From Beaufortia kweichowensis (lineage: Eukaryota; Chordata; Actinopteri; Cypriniformes; Gastromyzontidae): a stretch of 64,000 nt of DNA. This document shows, one piece after another, positions 50,143 to 61,383 of this stretch (position 1 is its first letter; every line of letters begins with the position of its first letter). A model generated the notes under the pieces. It was not told the origin of the DNA. It worked only from the letters and a program-made list of their open reading frames with translations, and ran no database searches. Where the stretch lies: NCBI GenBank assembly GCA_019155185.1, contig CM032802.1:14303638-14367637 (forward strand), written 5' to 3'. Both the position numbers and the translations under genes were made by a program.

Positions 50143-51217
50143 GTAACCCTCCCAGTCAACCAGGTACTCGAGTTGCCCACCACGGCGCCGGGAGTCCAGG
50201 ATCTCCCGAACCTCGTATACAGCTCCATCTTCCAGAAGAAGTGGGAGAGGGGGTTCAGCTGCATTCACGCCCTGCTGTGAGGAGGGAGAAACAGAGGGGT
50301 AGTAAGGTTTAAGGAGAGAAACATGGAAAGTGGGGTGGATGTGGTACTCAGCTGGTAGTTGGAGCTTGTAGGTGACGGGGTTGATCTGCTTCAGGATGGT
50401 GAATGGACCAATGAACCTGGGACTCAGCTTGCGGCATGGTTGATGTAGCCGGATATCTCGGGTCGACAGCCAGACCCTTTGTCCTGGTTGGAATGTTGGT
50501 GCCTCGGAGCGACGGCGGTCAGCTGTCAGTCTTCGTCGACTCAGGGCCCGTTGTAGTTGGTGGTGAGCTGAATCCCAGACCCTCTCACTCTCCCGGAACC
50601 AGTGGTCAACAGCTGGAACATCCGATGGTTCCCCTGACCACGGGAACAGTGGGGGCTGGTAGCCGAGTACGCACTGGAAGGGAGTGAGACCTGTGGTAGA
50701 TTGACGCAGAGAGTTCTGGGCGTACTCGGCCCAGCCCAGGTACTGGTTCCAGGTGTCCTGGTGGCCGTGACAGAAGGTACGGAGGTAGCGGCCGATCTCC
50801 TGGATCTTCCGCTCCGTCTGCCCGTTAGTCTGTGGGTCGTAGCCGGACGAGAGACTGACGGTCACACCTAGGAGAGAGAAGAAGGCTTTCCATACCCTGG
50901 AGGTGAATTGTGGTCCTCTATCCAATACGATGTCTTCGGGGATGCCGAAGTAGCAGAAGACATGAATGAACAGTAATTCTCCAAGTCTCCAAGGCAGTTG
51001 GCAGCCCCTTCAAAGGAACAAGACGACAGGATTTAGAAAAGCGGTCTACTATTACTAAGATACAAGTGTTACCATTTGAGGGGGGAAGGTCTGTGATGAA
51101 GTCCACTCCTAAGTGTGACCATGGTCGATTGGGAACGGGCAGCGGGAGGAGCTTACCAGCGGGTAGGTGTCGTGGGCTTTTGGAAATCCTTGCACGTACC
51201 TTCTGACCTGAGCTGCC
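50122..51217 (-). pseudogene. Gypsy integrase with C-terminal chromodomain
   Basis: The core has MDFITDLPPSNGNTCILVIV (first catalytic Asp), then LDRGPQFTSRVWKAFF and GYDPQTNGQTERKIQEIG (second Asp and Glu regions). A GPF/Y-type part (FIGPFTILKQINPVTYKL) follows, with a chromodomain AVYEVREILDSRR...YLVDWEGY at the end. Frameshifts occur near 50930. Such chromodomains target some Gypsy elements to marked chromatin. Confidence 0.92.
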
Positions 51218-52324
51218 ATGTTCAATTCAATTCAGTTTTATTTGTATAGCGCTTTTTCACAAAGGTCATTGTATCAAAGCAGCTTTACATGTATTGACAG
51301 ATAGCAGTCAGTGGTCAGGGATTCAAAAAAACTCTTTAAGAGAGAAAAAAAACCCTGACATGACGTGTTATAGTTGCAATCCGTAGCATGTGCAATCCGA
51401 AATAGAGGAAGCAAATTGCCATTGATCGCATCTATAAATCGCTATGCAGGTTACAGGATACAGATACAGACATTATAAGATACAAAAATTTACTTTAAGA
51501 GAAAAATTTTTTATATGTTAAGTATAATGTGGTAGATTTAATTTTAATTTAACAGGGTGCAAGGAGGTTATCTTGGGTAGTCGTCATTTAGCAGCACCAG
51601 GATAGGCATCAGGTGGGGCAGGACTGTTATGAGCAGTGTTGTGCCAGCTGGAACTCATTCCTCGGGATACCTCGGAAAAGGGAAAGGGGGATAGAGAGAG
51701 AGAGAGAGAAAAGAAGAGAGGAGGAGAGAGGGAGAGGGGGCAAAACATTAGCGTAGGGGCCGTTCATATGTAAATGTAAGCAGTTATATGTGATATCACA
51801 TGCAGTATGTAACTATTGCGGCTTTAGAGAGTTAGGATCTGAGATTATGTGAATGCGTGGCTAAAGAGATAAGTCTTTTAGTTTTAAACTGCTCGAGTGT
51901 GTCTGAGTCCCGAATATTGCTGGGAAGGTCATTCCATAGTTTTGGTGCTAAGTAGGAGAAGGATCTTCCACCTTTAGATTTTTTTGATATTCTTGGAACT
52001 ATTAACAAACCGCTATTTTGTGAACGCAATGCCCGCGATGGATTGTATGCTGATAATAGTTCATGGAGGTATAAAGGTGCTAGGCCGTTTAGGGCTTTGT
52101 ATGTAATTAACAAAATTTTGAAATGTATGCGATACTTTACAGGTAGCCAGTGCAGTGTTGCTAGGAGTGGACTAATGTGGTCATACTTTTTTGATCTAGT
52201 AAGAACTCTAGCAGCTGCATTTTGAACCAGCTGAAGCTTATTTATTTGCTTTGCATGACACCCCCCCAGTAATTAATTACAGTAGTCAATTCTGGAGGTC
52301 ATAAATGCGTGGATTAGCTTCTCT
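51218..52324 (-). mobile_element. 5'-truncated L2-type LINE inside the Gypsy pol
   Basis: The copy encodes KLIHAFMTSRIDYCN and then LITYKALNGLAPLYLHELL, with WNDLPSNIRDSDTLEQFK near the C-terminus. A 3' UTR ends with AATTGAATTGAA repeats at 51218. No clean target duplication was found and Gypsy sequence between RNase H and integrase is missing, so a deletion accompanied or followed insertion. Confidence 0.82.
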
Positions 52325-52923
52325 ATATCCGAGACAGACAGCATGTGGCGCATCTTTGAAATATAAGGTGGAGATGGGATTGATGAAGAGTTCTTCTGGG
52401 AGGATGGGCTCGGGTCTGTCGTTGGGTTCTTCTGAATTGTGGAGTCTGGAGAGGGCGTCAGCTTTAGTGCTTTTGGCGCCGGGTCGATAGGAGATGGTGA
52501 ACTGAAACCGAGTGAAAAACAGAGCCCAGCGAGCCTGGCGGGGGTTGAGTCTTTTTGCTGTGCGAAGGTATTCTGGGTTTTTATGATCTGGGATGAGGAA
52601 TGGATGTTTTGCTCCCTCCAACCAATGCCTCCATTCTTCCAGGGCCAGCTTGACAGCTAACAGTTCTCGATTACCGATGTCATAATTTACCTCCGCCGGG
52701 CTGAGTCTGCGGGAGAAGAAGGCACATGGATGGAGACGGCTGGGTCTCCCCTGCTGCTAGGAGAGGACTGCTCCTACCCCTGTTGTAGAAGCGTCCACCT
52801 CAACTATGAAGGGCTTGTCCGGGTCTGGGTGCCTCAGGAGTGGGGCAGTCGTGAACGCTTCCTTCAGGGTCTGGAATGCTGCTTCAGCCGATGGTGTCCA
52901 GAACAGGGACTTGGCCTTGTTTT
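52325..52923 (-). pseudogene. Gypsy RNase H region
   Basis: It includes FLIPDHKNPEYLRTAKRLNP and then SYRPGAKSTKADALSRLH, the typical end of the Ty3 RNase H. It is cut off at about 52325 by the L2 insertion. Confidence 0.85.
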
Positions 52924-54250
52924 TCAGTAGGCAGGTGAGAGGGTTGGCAATGGAACTGTAATTCTGGATGAATCTTCTATAGAAATTAGCAAAACCCAGG
53001 AAACATTGTAGTTTTTTTCCGTGGTGGGACTGGGCCAGGTCTTGATGGCGGTTACCTTCCCCTCGTCCATCCGGATACCACTGCTATCGATGATGTAGCC
53101 AAGGAACTGCACTGAGGGTAGATGGAATGAACACTTCTCTGCTTTGAGGAACAGCTGGAACTCCCTCAGGCGTTTCAGGACCTCCGCAACGTGCTGACGA
53201 TGTTCGGTCAGGTTCCGGGAGTAAATTAAGATGTCATCAATGTACACTAGAACAAACTTGTGCAGGAACTCCCGAAACACCTCATGGATGAAATCCTGGA
53301 ATACCGGGGGGCTTTGACCAATCCATAGGGCATGACCAAGTATTCATAATGTCCTGTGGGGGTGATGAAGGCCGTCTTCCATTTGTCCCCCTCCCGTATT
53401 CGGATCAGGTTGTAGGCGATCCAACTTGGTGAAAACAGTGGCACCTCGGAGTTGTTCTAGGGCGGCTGGGACGACAGGAAGGGGATATCTGAACCGGACG
53501 GTGATCTGGTTGAGGGGATCTCGGTAGTCTATGCAGGGCCGCAAGCCGGATGCAGCTGGATGCAGCAGGGGAAGTAGATGGACGTATGTAGCCTTGTGCC
53601 AGGGCCTCCTTGATATACTCTTCCATGGCCTTCTCCTCCGGGATGGAAAGGGGGTATATTTTCCCTCGGGGCACTGACTCACCCGGAAGCAGATCGATGG
53701 CACAGTCCCATGGCCTGTGTGGTGGTAGTCTGGAAGCTCTCCTGGGGCAGAACACGTCACTGAAGGGAGAGTATTGGTTGGTATGTCGACAGATAGTACA
53801 GACTGGAACAGGGGTGGTGACAGGAATGACTGGAACAAGGAGTGTGGATAGACAGTGTTGGAAACAGGCCTCTCCCCACTTCAGGACTTCGCCCGTCTTC
53901 CAGGAGAGTATGGGGTTATGTTGTTCTAACCAGGGTCGCCCTAAAATCACATCAGCGGTGGATCCCTCCAGAACCAGCAATGATATTTCTTCCTGATGAA
54001 AGATGCCAATTTGTAGGGTAAGAGGACCCGCCTTCCGCCTCACGTGGCGTCTGCTTACAGGTTGACCGGTTATGGAGCGTATCTGGTACGTGGTGGGCAT
54101 GACTGTGGTCTTGAGGTTGAGCTGCCGGCAGAGGGCGCCAGAGACGAAGTTGCCGGCGGACCCGGAGTCGAGGAGGGTGGTAACTGAAACAGTGATATTT
54201 ACAGCAGTAAGCGGTGGTGAGTGGTTGCTGAGTATATATGGCAGGAACAA
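52924..54250 (-). pseudogene. Gypsy protease and reverse transcriptase
   Basis: The protease carries LLDSGSAGNFVS (active-site DSG) and ILGRPWLEQHNP. The RT starts near AMEEYIKEALAQGYIRPSTS, has ALEQLRGATVFTKLD (motif A) and LVYIDDILIYS (motif C, YIDD, about 53230). Frame changes occur near 53590, 53400 and 53290, so no full-length Pol can be made. Confidence 0.9.
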
Positions 54251-55056
54251 TGGTACTCACCACGGGATGAGGGGGACGTGTGGGGCATGCAGAGATTACA
54301 TGCCCTGATGCGCCACAGTAGAGGCACAGATGCAGAGTTAGCCTCCTCTGCCGTTCCGAGGGAGATAACCTAGAGGTGTTCACTTGCATGGGTTTGTAGG
54401 CTGGTTCTGGAGGGCTGACGATGTAGGATCGGCGAAGGAAGGAGGTGGACTGAGACTGGCCCTGGTGTTCTTCAAGGCACAACTGCATACGGGTGGCGAA
54501 TCTGATGGAAAGTTGGATGAAATGATCGAGCCAGATTGTATCCTTGTATGCAGCGAGATGGAACCGCACGAGTGGGTCTAATCCCTGGCGGTACGCTGTG
54601 AGCAGAGTTTGTTCATTCCACCCGCTCTTAGTCGCTAAAGTCCTAAACTGCAATGCATAATCATTAATAGACATCTTTCCTTGCTTTAACTTGTATAGTT
54701 TTTCACCAATGGAGGAATCCCAGGATGGTTTGCCAAAGACCTCCTTGAAATGCTCGATGAAGTCATTATAGTTATGAGTGATGGGATGATTTTGCGACCA
54801 GAGGTGTACGCTCAATCGGTAGTGAGAGGGCCAGCGAACATTGCAGTAGGAAACCATTGCAATCCTCCGCCGATCCGGTGTAGGGCGCTGGAGGGGCCAT
54901 GGGACTGGCGACTACCAGCAGAGAAGGAGTGGCGGCGGCTTGTTGTATAGGTGCGGGCGTGGAGCGTTCCAGGAGCGATCGGCGTAAAACGTCTACCAGC
55001 TCCTGGAAGGGATCTTGTTGGCTCCTGCTTGTGTCCTCGGTGCTGGTCCGGTCTTC
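54250..55056 (-). pseudogene. Gypsy gag with CCHC knuckle
   Basis: It includes PPAPYTGSAEDCNGFLLQCS (capsid start), FIEHFKEVFGKPSWD and a zinc knuckle CLYCGASGHVISAC near 54300. A frame change lies near 54800. Gag would form the retrotransposon particle; this copy is broken. Confidence 0.88.
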
Positions 55057-55505
55057 TGTTACGGACTGAGGGACCGGAGACAAGAAATCATTGCAGAGAT
55101 GTTTATTGAACACAAGCAGAGTAAAGAAAACAATGGCAGGCTTGCAATGACAGACAGATGAGTAAAATGGAGTAAAGTACTGTCCTTAGGAGAATGATGG
55201 GAGAAGGCTGTGGTTGAGAGCAGGAACTGGAGAACGGGGAACAATGGAGATAGTGGAGAACAGGAGCTTCGGAGATCGCGGAGAATACAGCAGTAAGAGC
55301 ACAACGATAAACAAAAGCACAGGTATGTTACAAAGGATAAGCTTGGGAATCTAAGTCCTTACGTAAACGAGACCGGACAATGAGTGGTAGTGAGTGCGTG
55401 TCTTATATGTGAAAGCTGAAATTGAGTGCAGGTGTGCTCGATCAGTAATCGGGGGATGCAGTGCGCTGTGATTGGGTAGTGAGGGAGCCTGGCATGTCTG
55501 TGACA
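55057..55505 (-). repeat. Gypsy 5' LTR
   Basis: The copy is 449 bp; read on the plus strand it begins TGTTACGGACTGAGG and ends GTCTGTGACA. It matches 49791-50142 closely along their shared length. Confidence 0.92.
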
Positions 55506-55510
55506 ATAGC

Positions 55511-55741
55511 TTTTTTCTTTTGATAATCTATCAAATTATCCATTGTTAATGTTTAGCATAATTTCTTAAATGCTTTATTTCAATCTGTAGTTGCTTCTGT
55601 GCATTTTTCATTCCACCATGGTTCATTTGTTCTTTTGTTTTGGTTTTTACTGATTGGAATACTCTGATTTGCTGCATTTAGAATAATGATATTCAAAGAA
55701 TCATTATTTTTATCTATCGTCTCATCTATAAGATGAGTTCT
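55511..55741 (-). other. I-like LINE segment next to Gypsy insertion
   Basis: Part of the LINE linker between endonuclease and RT. The reading frame of the linker is consistent across the Gypsy insertion if one ATAGC copy is removed. Confidence 0.7.
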
Positions 55742-56222
55742 TCATCTCATCATTACAACATTCCAAATACTTTTCCCAGTTGGCTTTCTGAAAGCACCAT
55801 TTGTGATGTACATACAGTAATTTTGTTGTATATATACATGTGTCTCTATCTTGCAGAAAATTTGGAAATGATCGCTACCAATATTTGTATTTTGCTCCAC
55901 TTCCCATTCACATCTATTAGCAAGTTTCCTATCCACTAGTGTTAAATCTATACAAGATGTTTCATTTCTATATATATTTATGCGTGTACCGGTACCATTG
56001 TTTAAACATACCAACCTTCTATCATCCATCATTTCTTCTACCACTTCTCTATTTAAGTCTGTAATTCTACTTCCCCATAGAGTATTATGGGCATTAAAGT
56101 CCCCACACCATATTTCTTTATGGCCTTTTTTATAAATATTCTCCATTAACTAATTTGTTAATACTTTACAAGGATTATAATAATTGATAATTACAATTTT
56201 ACCTTTGTCCTCATTGTTAAAT
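55742..56222 (-). pseudogene. LINE apurinic-type endonuclease fragment
   Basis: It contains GDFNAHNTLWGS (catalytic D-x-N), TSCIDLTLVD and GSDHFQI (catalytic SDH). These are blocks of the APE endonuclease at the start of LINE ORF2. The N-terminal third of the domain is missing, replaced by the 56238-56930 fragment. Confidence 0.85.
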
Positions 56223-56237
56223 ATCTCAGTCACAACT

Positions 56238-56930
56238 AGGGATGCAAAGATTAACCGATTTCACTATTAACCGTGCTTTAAATCGTCACGGTTAATTAAT
56301 CGTAAAGGCTCCGCAACACCGTGTTTCTGTTGCACGGAACGGAATTGTTATGCCAGTGGTGTGGCAGTTTAAAGTTCCGAGTTTATCAGAGATGCGGAGG
56401 CTATTACGCACGCACACTGAATTAACAATGGCAGAGGCACCTAGCAGCGAAACTCTGTTTCCTCCAAAGAAGCGCCTGAAGTCGGCAGTTTGATCCAGAG
56501 ATCTGGACCTTGTTTCTTTTTATTGATTTTCATTGTACTGTATTAAAAGGCAGCTATACTGTTGAAGTCAAAAGCCAGCTTGAGTTTTTTTTTTCTACTC
56601 TGGTCCAAAAAGTTGTGGGAAAAAAATACACAAAATGAAAATACAAAACAATTTTGTAATATAGTTGATCAAAAGAGCCTTTCAGACAGAGGTCCAGCAG
56701 CCTTTGACTGCATTTGTTACTTAGCTAATATGTAGTTTATATTTAATTCCAAATAGACAGACTATTTTTTATTTTGATTGTTATTTATTATCAGTGTTAA
56801 AGGTTTTTTTTTTTGCCTTTATCATTTTTCGACAGGAAAGTGTAGAGAGACAGGAAGTGATTTTGGAGGAGAGAGAGGGTAATGGGTTGGAGCGCTGTCC
56901 ACTCACCCACAGGCTCCGACACAAAGTATT
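56238..56930. mobile_element. hAT-like fragment replacing part of the LINE
   Basis: It begins TAGGGATGCAAAGATTAACC and contains ATTAACCGTG/CACGGTTAATTAATCG, a pattern typical of fish hAT ends. The opposite end is not clear, so limits are approximate. It separates the LINE zinc knuckle from its endonuclease. Confidence 0.45.
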
Positions 56931-59011
56931 ACTTATGTTTAAGGCCCGCAGCATGTCCAAATCTTTGACATTTAAAACATCTTAATGGGGGAGGGATGTA
57001 TTCTCTCACTGGATAGTTCACATATCCCAATTGAACTTTAATAGGCATTTCTGCCTTAAAATATAGCAGGATTGACAAACTCTCAACTTTCTCTTTTCCT
57101 TTAGTCAGCCTTTTTGCATCCATTAGCTCACCCCCTTTCAAACTATTCTTGATTTCTTCAATGGAAACTGATATTGGTATTCCTGTTATCACTAGTACAA
57201 GTAATCACAAGTAATCTTGAATCCATTTAGTGTTTCTTTGTTTAAAACTTGTGCAAGCTGTTTTTCTGATGCTGCAAAAATAAGCAATCTACCATTTCTC
57301 ATGAACCTAGCATGATTAATGTTGCCTATTTCTTTCACAATTGCTTTTGTCACATGTATCGGGTGTAAGTCAGGTCCTCCCTGCTGATCAAACACAACAA
57401 CTACTTTAAATGTTTCACTTGGTATTTTATTAGCATTAATCCTTTTAGATCTGCTTTCTTCAGTTTTGCTTCGTTTAACAGTATCTATTGACTCCACACT
57501 ACACTCTAAACCCAGATTTTGTATTAATGAAACATTTTAAGTGGTCATTACTCATTTTTTGTCGTTTTTAAAAAAAACGTTGTCACTACTAAATATAATT
57601 AGTTGTTTGCACTATTCAGGTGAAATATTGAGTACAATGATCATGTTAAGTAGAGACAACTTAGTATGTTAGGCTTCTGTAAGGGAGGGGAGGGGCCTAT
57701 TGAAACAGGTCGTGACGTGAGCAGCAGAGCGCTGTCTGAAGAGTACTGGTCCTTGGCGGGCAAAACCTGGAGTTTTGAAAGCAGCTTGAAACGGTGAGTG
57801 TCTAATCTACAGAAATCTTTATGACAAAAATAATTACCCTAAAACAGTTGTTAATTAAATGTTAATAAGTTAATGTAGTGTTAATGTGACGATCGATGCT
57901 AGTTTTTTTTTTCTTTTCTGTCGGTTCACAGTTTAACATTTAAATGAGCTATTTCTGTCAGGTCAAATTTTACAAGGTTAGCCAGTGTGTTTCTACATGT
58001 TCACAGTTTACCTACAACGTTTGTATTTCGTTGGCATAAGGTTTTTTTCATATATCAGCGTGTGTATGCATATACATATACTTGTCGCTAACGCTAGCAT
58101 ATGTGTCCTGTATTAAGATAACCGTTCAAAAATATTGTTTGTTTGTTTATAGTAGTAACTTAAACTGTTTAAAAGATGTAGTCATTAGCAGATGTTCAGT
58201 AACAGTGGAATTGTATCTGCAAGTGATTTGCTAATCTAAAAGTTTTCTTATGCAATGTTTTCACAGGTTCTTTTGAAGATGCAGTGGAAGTGTTCTGTAT
58301 GTTAAAACTGCATATTGTTGCTTTATTGATACAAGTTAACAGTTGTCAACTCAAAAGTTGTTTTCACTTTATTTTCATCCAGTTTATTGCTTGTCTGCAT
58401 ATTGTTGAATAATGTATGTTCCTCTAAACAATTTACAATTTATAACATGCAAAAAGTTTGGCAAGTTTAAGAGGTTGAGTACATTGCAGTGTTACCTGTT
58501 TTTTGTCAACAATAATAATAAATAAAAAAATTGAAATGTTGTTTAATTTCATTAGCATTTTATTTATTAATTCAGTCCAAGTAGTATAATTTAAATCATA
58601 AGACATTACTTAAATATAACATTTATTTCTACTTAAAATCATTTGTTTAACTTAATAGTTATTTTGTAAAACGTATGCTCAAAAACATTAATAATGTGAA
58701 CTAATGAATTTTAGTAAAGACTACTAATAAAACTTGATTTGTCTACTGCACCGCTTAAAATTCTATGTTCATACAACTTTTGTTTAGTTTCATCCTGTGT
58801 AAAAACTAAAATTGTTTAGTGCAACGGGTTTCCACGCAATTTTCTAGTAATGTCAACTAATCCGGGTTAAGAGTGTACTACTGGAGTCCGATCGTTGTCT
58901 AACTTGTTTCTTCTTTCTTACTTCTTCCCAAAACATCTCATCATCTTGCTCTAATCTCACAGGATCTAAGTCTTTGAAATCTTTTACATAACCATCGGAA
59001 TGTTCTGCCAT
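56929..59011 (-). pseudogene. LINE ORF1 (CCHC), split by CACTA-like insertion
   Basis: The N-terminus (58880-59011) begins MAEHSDGYVKDFKDLDPV. After the 57501-58876 insertion the frame continues (57497 downward) with KIPSETFKVVVVFDQQGG and later ITGIPISVSIEEIKNSL. It ends in the zinc knuckle start RCFKCQRFGHAA near 56940, where the frame is lost. It is an RNA-binding protein of the LINE particle. Confidence 0.8.
57501..58876. mobile_element. CACTA-like element (ACACTC ends)
   Basis: ACACTCTAAACCC and GGGTTAAGAGTGT are inverted termini. The 3-bp flanks ACT (57498-57500, 58877-58879) are identical, and removing the element plus one ACT keeps the LINE ORF1 frame. The copy is 1,376 bp with no coding region recognised. 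Its ends resemble those of the 13848-17942 element. Confidence 0.75.
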
Positions 59012-59126
59012 CGTCCACTCTACATTCACTGTACAGTAATGTTTTAGTTACCAACTCCTTATGATTCCCAGGTGAAGGGTTCGGCCGGTCATCCTATCCT
59101 GCTGTCCAATCAAGTCCACAGCGTTT

Positions 59127-59335
59127 CGAACGTTCAGATAAGGAATATAATATAATTTTATTATAGTTCTTTAATTTAATTATTTATTTTTTAACAATTA
59201 TTTAATTTTAGTTTTTAAAATCATGTATTTGTATGTTAACACTTAAGACATGTATTTAGTTGATGTTATTTTAATTTTAAATCTTTCACTCATTGTTGTA
59301 CTTTGGAACTGGGGTGACGGCAATTTTGTAATGTT
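59127..59335. other. AT-rich spacer, no gene
   Basis: Sequence between the I-like LINE duplication and the next LINE fragment. Confidence 0.5.
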
Positions 59336-59660
59336 GTCCTAACAGACTGCCAGCCATCACGTTACATAATACATATCATTTACAGCACATTGAAATTATA
59401 TCTTCTAAATATAACAACATGGAGACTGTGGCTGTCCCCTGGACTAGCAATTACAAAAAACTGTGCAAGCCTTGCAAGAGTAATTTATTCGACAAATAAA
59501 TTACTTCAACAAATAAAAAACAAAAAAAATCCAGATAAACAATCGATATGACTTGGCTTGCTAAATATTATATCTTTCTCTAATAAAGCACTTTTTGTTA
59601 ATGATATGATCACAGATTGTAAAGTAGATGTTTTTCTGACAGAAACGTGGCTAAAATCAG
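59336..59660 (+). mobile_element. L2/CR1-type LINE fragment (ORF1-ORF2 junction)
   Basis: Colinear with 3361-3640 of the LINE near the window start: both share GACTAGCAATTACAAAAAAC, GAGTAATTTA and TGATATGATCACAGAT, and the endonuclease start encodes FLTETWLK. It is a second, independent copy of the same family. Confidence 0.8.
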
Positions 59661-59900
59661 TCTTGGATTGCTATTGGATTTACGATTGTTATCTGCCTGC
59701 CTCTGATCTGTCTTCCTTGTTTACTGGATTTTCGATTGTTTGCTGCCTGCCCCTGATCTTCCGCCTGGACTTTACTACTCTTTGCCTTGTCTCCGTTGTT
59801 CTCGTTTACCCCTGCCTGACCTCATCCGTTGTTATTACTGTACTGTACTTCAATAAAGTTGCAAATGGATCACACTCCGAGTGCCGGCCCGTTACAACCA
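59661..59900 (+). repeat. possible LTR end fragment
   Basis: CT-rich sequence with TTCAATAAAGTTGCAAATGG and GTGCCGGCCCGTTACA resembles the R/U5 part of a fish Gypsy LTR (poly(A) signal followed by CA-rich end). Only one copy is present. Confidence 0.4.
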
Positions 59901-60371
59901 TTAATAATATTACATTAATAATATCGCCAATATTTTATATTATATTTTAATCATGTTATTGTATTATTATCATAAGGAGATACATTGCAGTATACTAATA
60001 TATTAAATATATTATAGCATATATTTAATCTATAGTCTAATATATTATATTGTAATATATAATATTGACAAACACAGAAAAGGCAAGCATTTCTGTAAAT
60101 TTAATTCAGTCCCTAAGTCAAAGTATACAACTTATTTGGTATATTAGACAATGTCAAAACAAAGTTAATCTGCAGAGTTTGGAGTTCACATTGTATATAA
60201 AATGTAACTAAACTGAACGCATCTCTTGAGATGATCTAGGTCTAGGAACATGCAGTGCTTATACAAAATACAAACTGATTTTAGACAAAACTCGTTTTCA
60301 CGTTGTGAAACACTTGTGTCACGTGTGTGTGTTGCGAAAAGCTCTTACATTTAAAGATTCAGTATACAGTG
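59901..60371. other. very AT-rich stretch, no gene
   Basis: ATATTA-rich sequence (59910-60065) with no recognised feature. Confidence 0.5.
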
Positions 60372-61340
60372 ACCAGTGGCGGTTCTACCGGGCGAGACCC
60401 CCTCTGAGCGCCTCTGAACAATGTAAGTGTAAGACAAGCTTATATTTCTCAATTACACAAATCCTTCAACAGAACATTTGAAAAACACAATTCCGCACAA
60501 AACAGTATAAGTTATCAGAACTTAAATAAATATACTCTGTATACATAAAAAGTGTCAAAAATATGTAAAATCAGAATATAACAAGAGCAGAGAACAATAA
60601 TATAAAATATTAAGAATAATATACAAATAAAATATAGAATAAATATTCTAAATAGCACAAATCCTTCATCACACTAAAGAACATCTAATTATTACACTGC
60701 ACTAAAAACAAACACAAACTAAAACTAAAATCTGACCTTTCTGGCCTTCCTTGATGCAAAATCATCAATAATGTCATCATACGAAATCTGCTCCCCTATT
60801 GAGTGATTGATACTGATGATAGCAAGGCCAGTGAGCCGTTCCTGAGACATGATTGACCTCAGGTATGACTTGATCAACTTTAGTTTTGAAAAGCTCCTCT
60901 CTGCTTGAGCCACAGTGACTGGCAGAGTAAGTGCAATCCTGAGAGCAGTCCAAAAGTTGGGAGAGAGATACTTTCTATTACAGAGAGAAAGTAGTTGCAT
61001 ACCTTTATCTTTTGCTCGTTTCTCCTCTTCTTCTTTTCTCTTTTTCCTAAATTGAGCACCTGACAGCTTTGACCTTTTTCTCTCCATCGCTGTGTGCAAT
61101 CGACAATCAACAGATTTCCCATCCCCCAACACTGTCACTCACGACCAGAAGTCAAGACTAAACCAATTCACCTCCACATAATCGCTTGTATTACCTATTT
61201 TTATTAGCCATTTCACACAATTTAGAAAAAACAAACACGTGCAAATTATAGGTCTGTGTTTATTATTATGAATAATATTATGAATGAAATGTGCATTATT
61301 TGGAAGAAAGTCAAGATGTAGCTAACTTAGTTTAAGCTAA
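60372..61340 (-). mobile_element. hAT deletion derivative, one end recognised
   Basis: The left end (CAGTGGCGGTTCTACCGGGC, about 60376) looks like a hAT terminus. The element carries the fusion ORF at 60725-61138. I could not identify the matching right end, so 61340 is a guess. Confidence 0.55.
60725..61138 (-). CDS. hAT-derived small ORF: basic N-terminus fused to hATC dimerisation domain
   Basis: The ORF is intact, 137 codons from ATG at 61138 (an internal MERKRSKLSG start at about 61087 is also possible). Residues about 18-45 (KRSKLSGAQFRKKRKEEEEK) match the basic start of a hAT transposase family. From about residue 55 it is the C-terminal dimerisation domain: LSPNFWTALRIALTLPVTVA, then QAERSFSKLKLIKSYLRSIM and ISYDDIIDDFASRKARKVRF. 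The catalytic core is cleanly deleted. It may be a fossil, a dominant-negative repressor-like product, or chance survival of an open frame. Confidence 0.6.
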   Translation of the reverse strand: MTVLGDGKSVDCRLHTAMERKRSKLSGAQFRKKRKEEEEKRAKDKGMQLLSLCNRKYLSPNFWTALRIALTLPVTVAQAERSFSKLKLIKSYLRSIMSQERLTGLAIISINHSIGEQISYDDIIDDFASRKARKVRF

Positions 61341-61383
61341 TTAGGGATCCCCCTCCTTGTCCACTCCATTTGAACTGTCCTCC

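Larger units (their letters stand above)
49791..55505 (-). mobile_element. Ty3/Gypsy LTR retrotransposon with chromodomain
   Basis: The 5-bp target duplication ATAGC is exact (49786-49790, 55506-55510). The LTRs are 55057-55505 (449 bp) and 49791-50142 (about 352 bp, missing its internal-side 97 bp). Gag, protease, RT, RNase H, integrase and chromodomain appear in order on the minus strand with frameshifts. An L2 LINE replaced part of pol at about 51218-52324. It lies in the I-like LINE between its endonuclease and RT regions. It is degenerate and not expected to be mobile. Confidence 0.95.
48203..59116 (-). mobile_element. I-like LINE with RNase H, split by three later elements
   Basis: The 10-bp sequence CACAGCGTTT occurs on both outer sides (48193-48202, 59117-59126), fitting a target duplication. 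On the minus strand: about 105 bp of 5' UTR, ORF1 start at 59011, ORF1 with CCHC knuckle (to about 56940), endonuclease (56146-55742), then RT (49847-49100), RNase H (49016-48345), and a GAAGAA-rich 3' tail. It is interrupted by a CACTA-like element (57501-58876), a hAT-like fragment (about 56238-56930) and a Gypsy element (49791-55505). The RT catalytic core is deleted near 49085. The order fits the I superfamily (I/Nimb). Confidence 0.85.
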
